A stretch of DNA of 10,039 nt from Ignavibacteriota bacterium. Its GTDB lineage: Bacteria > Bacteroidota > Ignavibacteria > Tepidaquicellales > Tepidaquicellaceae. Positions 1 through 5,339 of this stretch are shown here, piece after piece; the first letter of the stretch is position 1, and every line of letters begins with the position of its first letter. The position numbers were made by a program, and so were the translations under genes. Location: the NCBI GenBank assembly GCA_003135995.1, contig PNBM01000217.1:3944-13982 (forward strand). Direction: 5' to 3'. The notes below the pieces were generated by a model, which saw only the letters and a program-made list of their open reading frames with translations, was not told where the DNA came from and searched no databases.

Positions 1-78
1 ATTGTGAAACACTCTCGATTTTCTACTAACTACTGCTTCGTGACTCATTTTCGACTACAATCTTCAACGCGTCTTTGC

Positions 79-86
79 TATATTTG
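79..86 (+). promoter_or_regulatory. Candidate -7 promoter element (TATATTTG) upstream of the aminotransferase
   Basis: TATATTTG matches the Bacteroidota -7 consensus TAnnTTTG and is identical to the 8-mer in the stronger promoter at 2314-2344. It would start transcription around position 92, leaving a leader of about 28 nt before the ATG at 120. No good -33 TTG lies 19-21 bp upstream (TTCG at 50-53 is the nearest and is too far away), so this is an element match only. The rest of 1-119 shows nothing I can name. Confidence 0.4.
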
Positions 87-119
87 TATTTAACCACATA
101 ATATTAATTTCTTATCCGT

Positions 120-1394
120 ATGAAAAGTCCGAATTTAAAGCTATCTAAGACCGCTGAAAATCTTATTGGTTCCGAAATCAGGAAAATTGCAGGCGCCGTG
201 AATGAAAGAATCGAAAAAGGTGAAAAGATTTATAACCTGACAATCGGAGATTTTTCTCCGAAAGTTTTCCCTATTCCTGCCGAAATGAAGGAAGAAATAA
301 TAAAGGCTTATAATGAGAACCTTACAAACTATCCAACGGGCGAAGGAATGCTTAATTTAAGGAAATCCGTAAGTGAATTTATTAAAGACAGAGGAGGATT
401 CGATTATAAACCTGAAGAAATTTTAATCGGAAGCGGTGCCAGACCTCTTACTTATACTATTTTTAAAACAATCGTTGACCCGGGTGATGTTGTTATATAT
501 CCCGCACCATCGTGGAATAATATTTGTTACGTTCAGCTTTCAGATGCGAAAGGAATTGCGATAGAAACTTCCAGTGAAAATAATTTTGTTCCTACCGCCG
601 CCGATCTGAAACCATATATTAAAGACGCAGTACTGTTAGCATTGAATTCTCCGTTAAATCCGTCCGGCACATTGATAAAAAAAGAAGCCTTAAAAGAAAT
701 TATCGACCTTGTTGTTGAGGAAAATAAACGCCGCGGTGAAAATCAGAAACCGCTTTACATATTTTATGATATGATTTACTGGATTTTAACTTTCGACGGA
801 GTGAAACATTATAATCCTGTGGATTTAAATCCGGAAATCAGAGATTATATAATTTTTGTCGACGGAATTTCAAAATGTTTTGCCGCAACGGGTGTGAGGC
901 TCGGATGGGCATTCGGACCGAAAGCAATAATTTGCAAAATGAATACGATTCTTGCTCATATTGGTGCCTGGTCTCCGAAGCCGGAACAGGTTGCTGTTGG
1001 AAGATATCTTGCAAGAAAAAACGATGTTGACAGATTTTTTACGGAATTTAAAAATGAAATTGTGACCCGCCTGAAAATTTTTTATGACGAATTTAAAAAT
1101 TTAAAATCCAAAGGTTTCAACGTAGACGCAATTTCTCCGCAGGGCGCAATTTATCTTACGGTAAAAATTGATTTGTCAGGTTTGAAAACATCCGACGGCA
1201 ACGTTCTCAAAACAACAGAAGACATTACAAAATATATTCTGGAAGACGCTAAAATGGCTCTCGTGCCATTCTATGCTTTTGGTTCACCGAAAGAATCGAA
1301 GTGGTTCAGGTTGTCTGTCGGTACTTGCAGCATGGATGATGCAAAACAGGCAGCGATTTCATTGCGAGAATCTTTGATGAGACTGAATAAATAG
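120..1394 (+). CDS. PLP-dependent class I/II aminotransferase
   Basis: A complete fold-type I aminotransferase of 424 aa, close to the usual 390-430 aa of the family. It should transfer an amino group between an amino acid and a 2-oxoacid in the cytoplasm. Visible landmarks: the N-terminal substrate-arm region with IGDFSP (about 42-47); NYPTGEG (70-76); GSGARPL (104-110), which contacts the cofactor phosphate; NSPLNPSG (176-183) with Asn180; YDMIY (216-220) with Asp217 for the pyridine nitrogen and Tyr220; SKCFAATGVRLGW (251-263) with Lys252 as the Schiff-base lysine and Arg260 as phosphate ligand; and Arg397 in WFRLS as the likely substrate-carboxylate arginine. Aspartate-type specificity is plausible but cannot be read from the sequence, so no symbol is given. 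The ATG start fits the family, although no Shine-Dalgarno sequence precedes it. It stands alone and converges on the YtxH gene. Confidence 0.93.
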   Translation: MKSPNLKLSKTAENLIGSEIRKIAGAVNERIEKGEKIYNLTIGDFSPKVFPIPAEMKEEIIKAYNENLTNYPTGEGMLNLRKSVSEFIKDRGGFDYKPEEILIGSGARPLTYTIFKTIVDPGDVVIYPAPSWNNICYVQLSDAKGIAIETSSENNFVPTAADLKPYIKDAVLLALNSPLNPSGTLIKKEALKEIIDLVVEENKRRGENQKPLYIFYDMIYWILTFDGVKHYNPVDLNPEIRDYIIFVDGISKCFAATGVRLGWAFGPKAIICKMNTILAHIGAWSPKPEQVAVGRYLARKNDVDRFFTEFKNEIVTRLKIFYDEFKNLKSKGFNVDAISPQGAIYLTVKIDLSGLKTSDGNVLKTTEDITKYILEDAKMALVPFYAFGSPKESKWFRLSVGTCSMDDAKQAAISLRESLMRLNK

Positions 1395-1397
1395 TTT

Positions 1398-1469
1398 GTC
1401 ATTCGAGCGGAAGCTGGAATCCAGTAGAAATGCGAGTTATTATTCGTGTATTTTTATTCCTGGATTCCA
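1398..1469. repeat. Imperfect inverted repeat of the GTCATTC...GGAATCCAG type
   Basis: Begins GTCATTCGAGCGG and continues CTGGAATCCAG (1414-1424, itself a palindrome). TGGAATCCA (1415-1423) is matched by its reverse complement TGGATTCCA at 1461-1469. The GTCATTC...GGAATCCAG layout resembles short dispersed palindromes scattered between genes in many bacterial genomes. It starts 4 bp after the aminotransferase stop codon. The arms have decayed, so this looks like a remnant. Confidence 0.55.
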
Positions 1470-1499
1470 AAATCTTCGAGGGTAACATTATTTTTACCT

Positions 1500-1525
1500 C
1501 GTTCCCAAAGTCCTCTTTGGGAATG
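1500..1525. terminator. Hairpin with TTCCCAAAG stem, possible bidirectional terminator or dispersed palindrome
   Basis: TTCCCAAAG (1502-1510) and CTTTGGGAA (1515-1523) form a perfect 9-bp stem around a TCCT loop. The stem extends by a G-T wobble (1501/1524) and a C-G pair (1500/1525). The plus strand continues TTTTAAATTT, a weak T-tract. It lies between two convergent genes, where it could stop transcription from either side. The shape is also that of a dispersed palindromic repeat, and both readings can hold. Confidence 0.5.
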
Positions 1526-1533
1526 TTTTAAAT

Positions 1534-1558
1534 TTGTCATTCCTACTAAAGCGGGAAA
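1534..1558. repeat. Second GTCATTC-type repeat fragment
   Basis: TTGTCATTCCTACTAAAGCGGGAA resembles one end of the same GTCATTC...GCGGGAA repeat class whose other copy starts at 1398. The expected left arm (CCCGC) has decayed to CCTAC, so the hairpin is lost. Confidence 0.4.
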
Positions 1559-1615
1559 CGTTCTGTGTTTAGCGAAGCTAATACGGTTATAACATTTGAA
1601 TATTATTCTTGTTTT

Positions 1616-1637
1616 CGCAGTCTAAAGCCTGCGGCTA
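1616..1637. repeat. CGCAG/CTGCG palindrome followed by GCTAC
   Basis: CGCAG (1616-1620) pairs with CTGCG (1629-1633). Inside, CT/AG pairs continue the stem after one T/C mismatch, leaving a small AA loop, and the element ends GGCTAC. It sits 12 bp beyond the stop codon of the minus-strand YtxH gene, so it could also act as that gene's 3' hairpin, though no clear T-tract follows on that strand. Confidence 0.4.
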
Positions 1638-1649
1638 CAAGAACTTCCA

Positions 1650-2024
1650 CTAATTTTTATTCACTTCTCCCTGTTCCATGACAGGTTGATTTTGTTCTTC
1701 GGAACTTGATTCACTCGAATATTTGCTAAATCCTGCCTGAGCCGCACTTTTAACCTTTTTTGCTTCATCTACTATTAATGTTCGAGCTTTGTTCAAAACC
1801 TCATTTGCTCCATCCATAATGTTTCCAACTTTTTCCTTCGTGCCGGTCCATAGTTGTTCTGATGTATTTTTTCCATCTTCAATGATTTCTTTGGTCTTCT
1901 GACTTATATCGCTTCTTATTTCTCTTCCTGATTTTGGGGCAAATAATAACGCTAATGCACTTCCAATTGCACCGCCGATAAGAACCGAAATAATTATTTT
2001 TCCCGCATTACTGTTTTCACTCAT
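1650..2024 (-). CDS. YtxH-domain membrane protein
   Basis: A 124-aa protein with one N-terminal membrane segment (about residues 9-29, rich in glycine, isoleucine and leucine), followed directly by the YtxH signature FAPKSGREIRSDI (28-40). The rest (about 40-103) is a charged, lysine- and glutamate-rich region predicted to be helical. The tail (104-124) is rich in Ser, Glu and Gln and probably disordered. YtxH-family proteins are small, often stress-associated and of unknown biochemical role. The ATG start is supported by AGGAG at 2033-2037 (minus strand) with 8 nt spacing. The gene is monocistronic: it converges on the aminotransferase and diverges from the ATP-grasp cassette. I found no TAnnTTTG element in its upstream region. 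Confidence 0.88.
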   Translation of the reverse strand: MSENSNAGKIIISVLIGGAIGSALALLFAPKSGREIRSDISQKTKEIIEDGKNTSEQLWTGTKEKVGNIMDGANEVLNKARTLIVDEAKKVKSAAQAGFSKYSSESSSEEQNQPVMEQGEVNKN

Positions 2025-2051
2025 TTTTATTTCTCCTGAATTTATTTAAAT

Positions 2052-2122
2052 GAATTCTAAAAAATTTATTTTCTGCATTCTAAAATAGCTTCACGCAGAT
2101 AAGAATTCTAACAAATTTTATT
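2052..2122. repeat. Direct repeats GAATTCTAA in the YtxH upstream region
   Basis: GAATTCTAA followed by an A/T run occurs at 2052-2070 and again at 2103-2122 with one substitution and one extra T. A shortened copy, GCATTCTAAAA, lies between them at 2075. Spacings are 23 and 28 bp. In such AT-rich DNA this may be chance or a decayed duplication. A regulator-binding role is possible but unsupported. Otherwise the 352-bp gap 2025-2376 holds only the inverted repeat at 2232-2294 and the promoter at 2314-2344. Confidence 0.3.
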
Positions 2123-2231
2123 AATACTAAATTCAGTTAAAATTTATTTATCGTCAAACCGTGATTTGGCAAAAATTTAATACAATTACAATTTATTTTT
2201 ATTTTTCTTTATAACATTATTTAATATTAAG

Positions 2232-2294
2232 AAATAATTTTTAAAATTATTCCCGCCGTTCATTACAAAAAAAATAATTTTAAAAAATTATTTT
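2232..2294. repeat. AT-only inverted repeat upstream of the cassette promoter
   Basis: The arm at 2232-2251 and the arm at 2273-2293 are reverse complements except for one additional A, separated by about 21 bp containing the only GC-rich spot here (CCCGCCG). Each arm is also close to self-complementary. It ends about 20 bp before the -33 element, a position where an A/T tract can act as an UP-like element. It could instead be a weak terminator or cruciform-prone DNA. Confidence 0.35.
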
Positions 2295-2313
2295 CGATTT
2301 TTATTTAATTCTT

Positions 2314-2344
2314 CTTGACAATTACACTTATAATGTTATATTTG
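2314..2344 (+). promoter_or_regulatory. Bacteroidota-type promoter for the ATP-grasp/GNAT/KamA cassette
   Basis: CTTG (2314-2317) matches three of four bases of the -33 TTTG element. After exactly 19 bp comes TATATTTG (2337-2344), a full match to the -7 consensus TAnnTTTG. Predicted transcription start is about 2350, giving a leader of about 26 nt before the TTG start codon at 2377. Within the spacer is a TATAAT (2329-2334) only 8 bp from TTGACA (2315-2320), a spacing too short for a standard sigma-70 promoter. The Bacteroidota reading is therefore preferred. Confidence 0.6.
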
Positions 2345-2376
2345 AGACAAAAATTTTTAGTAAGTAAAATATAAAT

Positions 2377-3462
2377 TTGAAATTAGCTTTAACATATAAC
2401 ACAAAGAAAGAAATTTCTAACGCAGAAAAAGTTTCCGAAGCATCGGTTAATAATTCAGAAGCAGGTAAATATATTAATAAGGAACTCGTTGAAAATTATC
2501 CCGAGCGCGTTGATGACACATTCGCAGAATGGGATTCGATGGAAACCATCGACGCCGTGAAAACCGCACTGGAAACGGGCGGACACAAGGTCTCGCTTGT
2601 TGAAGCGAACCCGGATGCGTTTGAAAAATTAAAGGATATTAATCCCGAATTTGTTTATAATGTGGCGGAAGGTTTTTACGGAGCATCCCGGGAATCACAA
2701 ATTCCCGCGCTTCTTGAAATGTTAAATTTAAATTTCACGGGAAGCGATTCAATAACAATTGGGATCTGTCATGATAAATCGAGATGCAAAGAAATACTTT
2801 CTTATTATAAAATTCCGAATTCAAAGTTTTTTTTAACGGATAAAATTATTCCAACGAATAATTTAGGTTTTCCGAAATTTGTTAAACCTCTTCACGAAGG
2901 TTCGTCAAAAGGAATTTATAATTCTTCTTTGGTGAATAATGTAAAAGAACTGAATATTGAAATTGAAAGAATAAAAGATTGTTATAAACAACCTGCAATC
3001 GTCGAGGATTTTATAGATGGAAAAGAATTTACGGTGGCTATGCTTGGAAACGGAGACGATGTTAAAGTTTTGCCAATCGTAGAGATGAATCTTGATTTCG
3101 TTCCCGAAGGATTTAATAAAATTTATTCATATGAAGTAAAATGGTTTTTTGATACACGCGAAAATCAACTGGATATTTTTACTTGTCCCGCAAATATAGA
3201 TGATTCGTTGTATAAGAATATTGAAAAAGTTTGCAAGGACGCATATAAAGTACTGAGAATAAGGGATTGGGCAAGAATAGATGTAAGACTGGATAAAAAT
3301 AATGTTCCGAATATCATAGAGATAAATCCGCTGCCCGGAATATTGCCCGACCCGAGAGATAATTCGTGTTATCCAAAAGCGGCAAGACACGCAGGTATGG
3401 ACTATAATAGTATGATTAACGCCGTATTGGATGCGGCAATACAAAGAATAAAAAATAAATAA
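2377..3462 (+). CDS. ATP-grasp ligase of the D-Ala-D-Ala ligase fold (first of two)
   Basis: A 361-aa cytoplasmic ATP-grasp enzyme, expected to activate a carboxylate as acyl phosphate with ATP and join it to an amine. Motifs follow the Ddl order: YNVAEGFYG (94-102); QIPALLEML (108-116); FTGS (120-123); K134 in CHDKSR; VKPLHEGSSKG (169-179), the Ddl-like EGSS loop; the adenine-binding linker IVEDFIDGKE (208-217); a YEVKW segment (252-256); and metal ligands Asp302, Glu315 and Asn317 in ARID and IIEINPLPG. The tail with DPRDNSCYP and KAARHAG resembles the Ddl C-terminus. However, the Ddl N-terminal glutamate motif (GGxSxERExS) is missing, so D-alanine is not the obvious substrate. The start is TTG: the first in-frame Met after it is residue 55, too late for the first beta strand. 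No Shine-Dalgarno is evident. First gene of the cassette, 31 bp before its paralog. Confidence 0.85.
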   Translation: MKLALTYNTKKEISNAEKVSEASVNNSEAGKYINKELVENYPERVDDTFAEWDSMETIDAVKTALETGGHKVSLVEANPDAFEKLKDINPEFVYNVAEGFYGASRESQIPALLEMLNLNFTGSDSITIGICHDKSRCKEILSYYKIPNSKFFLTDKIIPTNNLGFPKFVKPLHEGSSKGIYNSSLVNNVKELNIEIERIKDCYKQPAIVEDFIDGKEFTVAMLGNGDDVKVLPIVEMNLDFVPEGFNKIYSYEVKWFFDTRENQLDIFTCPANIDDSLYKNIEKVCKDAYKVLRIRDWARIDVRLDKNNVPNIIEINPLPGILPDPRDNSCYPKAARHAGMDYNSMINAVLDAAIQRIKNK

Positions 3463-3493
3463 AATAGCTTTAAAGCTAAAAAGCAAAGAAAAA

Positions 3494-4585
3494 ATGAAAA
3501 TAGATATCATATTTAACGATCCGACACAATATTCAACAGGAAGAATCTGGGATGATGGTAAAACAGATATCGATAAAGTTGAAGAATCAATTGATATGAG
3601 TGAATACGGAGTGCTGGATGAAATGAAATCAGTTCAGAGAGCATTAAAAGCAAGCGAACATTCAACTAAAATCGTACCCGTTGCACTGGACGTACAGAAA
3701 TTAATTAAAGAATTAACAGACGACAGACCCGATATTATATTTAATTTATGCGAATCGCTCGATGGTGACCCTACGCAGGAAATGAATATTGCATCGCTCT
3801 TTGAAATTCTGAAAATTCCTTATACGGGTTCAAGAGCATTGACGCTTGGTCTTGCTTTAAATAAATCGCGGGTAAAAGAAATTTTAACGTATTATAATAT
3901 TCCGACAGCAGCACATTATCTTTGTAACGATTCTGGCAAATACAAAGAAAATGGTTTTTCAAAAGTAAAAGACAAATTTCCTTTGATTGTTAAACCTTCA
4001 AGGGAAGATGCGAGCATAGGAATAGATAATAATTCTATAGTAAGAGATGAAGCTCAGCTTAAAAACAGAATTGAATATATTCTCGATACTCACAAGCAGC
4101 CGGCTCTCGTCGAAGAATTTATAGAAGGCAGGGAAATTAACGTAAGCGTGGTCGGAAATGTGAAAAAAGATGAAAACGATTTAATTGTATTTCCGATTTC
4201 TGAAATTGATTTCAGTTTGCTGCCGGATGATTATCCGAAAATTGTAAGCTATAATAGTAAGTGGATGTATAAAACAGTTGAATTTACCGGAACGAAAGCT
4301 GTATGCCCGGCAAAAGATTTGTCTCCGGAACTTGAAGCATTGATTCAGCAAACAGCAAGAAAAGTTTATGCAATCGTCGGAGCATCAGATTATGCAAGAG
4401 TAGATTTCAGGGTGAAAGGCAATGTGCCATATGTACTCGAACTTAATCCGAATCCGGATATTGCTTCAGATGTCGACGAAGATACAGGATTTACGAGAAG
4501 CGGAAAAGCTTACGGCTGGAGTTACGAAACACTTATACAAAATATAATTAAGTTTGCTTCGGAACGCTGGAACATCAGTTTGTAA
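3494..4585 (+). CDS. ATP-grasp ligase of the D-Ala-D-Ala ligase fold (second of two)
   Basis: A 363-aa paralog of the preceding gene. Shared blocks include KSRxKEILxYYxIP (124-137 here), QPALVEEFIEGRE (202-214) with the adenine-linker glutamates, and Asp304, Glu316 and Asn318 as probable metal ligands. Other landmarks are NLCESLDGD (84-92), PYTGS (109-113) and VKPSREDASIGI (166-177). The active-site surroundings differ from the first copy: EDASIG replaces EGSSKG, SYNSKW replaces SYEVKW, and the C-terminal loop reads NPNPDIASDVDED instead of NPLPGILPDP. The two therefore probably act on different substrates. Like the first, it lacks the Ddl N-terminal glutamate motif. The ATG follows an A-rich stretch without a strong ribosome binding site. 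Downstream are repeats before the GNAT gene. Confidence 0.85.
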   Translation: MKIDIIFNDPTQYSTGRIWDDGKTDIDKVEESIDMSEYGVLDEMKSVQRALKASEHSTKIVPVALDVQKLIKELTDDRPDIIFNLCESLDGDPTQEMNIASLFEILKIPYTGSRALTLGLALNKSRVKEILTYYNIPTAAHYLCNDSGKYKENGFSKVKDKFPLIVKPSREDASIGIDNNSIVRDEAQLKNRIEYILDTHKQPALVEEFIEGREINVSVVGNVKKDENDLIVFPISEIDFSLLPDDYPKIVSYNSKWMYKTVEFTGTKAVCPAKDLSPELEALIQQTARKVYAIVGASDYARVDFRVKGNVPYVLELNPNPDIASDVDEDTGFTRSGKAYGWSYETLIQNIIKFASERWNISL

Positions 4586-4586
4586 A

Positions 4587-4648
4587 GTTATAAGTTTATA
4601 AAGTTATAAAGTTATAAAGTTGTAAGGTTTAAAGGTTTAAAGGTTTTT
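4587..4648. repeat. Degenerate 8-nt tandem repeat (GTTATAAA to GTTTAAAG)
   Basis: Starting 2 bp after the stop codon of the second ATP-grasp gene, about eight units run head to tail: GTTATAA, GTTTATAAA, GTTATAAA twice, GTTGTAAG, GTTTAAAG twice, then GTTTTTT. The unit drifts from GTTATAAA to GTTTAAAG along the array, as expected from slippage followed by mutation. Confidence 0.75.
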
Positions 4649-4662
4649 TGAAAATGAAAAAT

Positions 4663-4692
4663 AACTCCGTAGGAGTTTAATATTTGTAGAAA
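4663..4692. repeat. CCGTAGG palindromic repeat, copy 1 with ATTTGTAGAAA tail
   Basis: AACTCCGTAGGAGTT (4663-4677) is a perfect 6-bp inverted repeat around GTA. It is followed by TAATATTTGTAGAAA (4678-4692). The CCGTAGG core with an AATATTTGTAGAAA tail looks like a REP-type dispersed element; I recall similar units between genes in other bacterial genomes but cannot verify this here. The tail also contains AATATTTG, one base from the TAnnTTTG promoter element. Confidence 0.6.
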
Positions 4693-4710
4693 TGAAATTT
4701 GTTTTTTATA

Positions 4711-4729
4711 ACAATTCCGTAGGAGTTGT
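4711..4729. repeat. CCGTAGG palindromic repeat, copy 2
   Basis: ACAATTCCGTAGGAGTTGT forms an 8-bp stem (one G-T wobble) around GTA. It shares TCCGTAGGAGTT with the copy 34 bp upstream but lacks the ATTTGTAGAAA tail. It lies in the 192-bp gap before the GNAT gene, so it would be transcribed within the cassette and could fold in the mRNA. Confidence 0.6.
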
Positions 4730-4777
4730 ACACGGAATTTTGATTTTAAAAACGATTTCACAAAACAAAAAAACAAT

Positions 4778-5245
4778 TTGATACGAAATTTAAATATTGA
4801 CGACAGAAACAAAATCGAAAAAATATTATTCGATACGAATAATTTCAACGATGATGAAATTAAAATCGCTATGGAGCTTATCGATATTTATTTGGATAAC
4901 GATGACCAGAAAGATTATGAGATTTTTGTTGACGCAGATAATGACGTTGTAAATGGTTATATATGTATAGGTCCGAGACCATTAACAAAAGGAACTTACG
5001 ATTTGTACTGGATTGCCGTTAACCCTAATGTACAGGCGAGAGGCATAGGGAGCGGGCTGATAAAATATATTGAAGATTATTTAAAACAAAAATCCGCAAG
5101 GTTGATTTTGATTGAAACGAGCGGAAAACCAACTTACGAAAAAGAAAGAAAGTTTTATTTAAAAAATAAATATGATTTGATTGTCGAGATAAAAGATTTT
5201 TACGATGTAAAAGACTCATTGGTAATTTATGGAAAATATCTATAA
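4778..5245 (+). CDS. GNAT-family N-acetyltransferase
   Basis: A single-domain GNAT of 155 aa, the standard small size, expected to transfer an acyl group from acyl-CoA to an amine. The core is clear: strand beta-4 in LYWIAVNP (76-83), then QARGIGSGL (86-94), the motif A loop with Gln86, Arg88, Gly89 and Gly91 that binds the CoA pyrophosphate, followed by helix KYIEDYLKQK. LILIETSG (109-116) fits beta-5. It is much shorter than AblB-type beta-lysine acetyltransferases (about 270 aa or more), so the AblB role cannot simply be assumed. The start is TTG, giving the typical GNAT opening MIRNL; the next Met is residue 32, inside the fold. Lying between the ATP-grasp pair and KamA, its likely substrate is an amino acid or peptide made by those enzymes; this is inference. 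Confidence 0.85.
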   Translation: MIRNLNIDDRNKIEKILFDTNNFNDDEIKIAMELIDIYLDNDDQKDYEIFVDADNDVVNGYICIGPRPLTKGTYDLYWIAVNPNVQARGIGSGLIKYIEDYLKQKSARLILIETSGKPTYEKERKFYLKNKYDLIVEIKDFYDVKDSLVIYGKYL

Positions 5246-5339
5246 AAAGAAATTTATGTAAACTTTTATTGTTTAATAAATGTCTTTGTAAGAGATAGGG
5301 TAATAAAAATATTACAAACTAAAATAAGGAAAAAACTTT

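Noticed and set aside
2315..2334. TTGACA and TATAAT as a standard sigma-70 promoter
   Set aside because: They are only 8 bp apart instead of about 17. The overlapping TTG-N19-TATATTTG arrangement fits the Bacteroidota pattern better.
3127..3510. 127-codon open frame on the minus strand
   Set aside because: It lies antisense to the conserved C-terminal half of the first ATP-grasp gene, and its low-complexity Ile/Phe/Tyr/Cys-rich product shows no motif.
2377..4585. Canonical D-alanine-D-alanine ligase for peptidoglycan
   Set aside because: Both copies lack the N-terminal glutamate motif, differ from each other in the substrate loops, and have no mur or fts genes around them.
4612..4848. 78-codon open frame on the minus strand
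   Set aside because: It runs through the tandem repeats and palindromes and overlaps the GNAT start; the composition is that of translated repeats.
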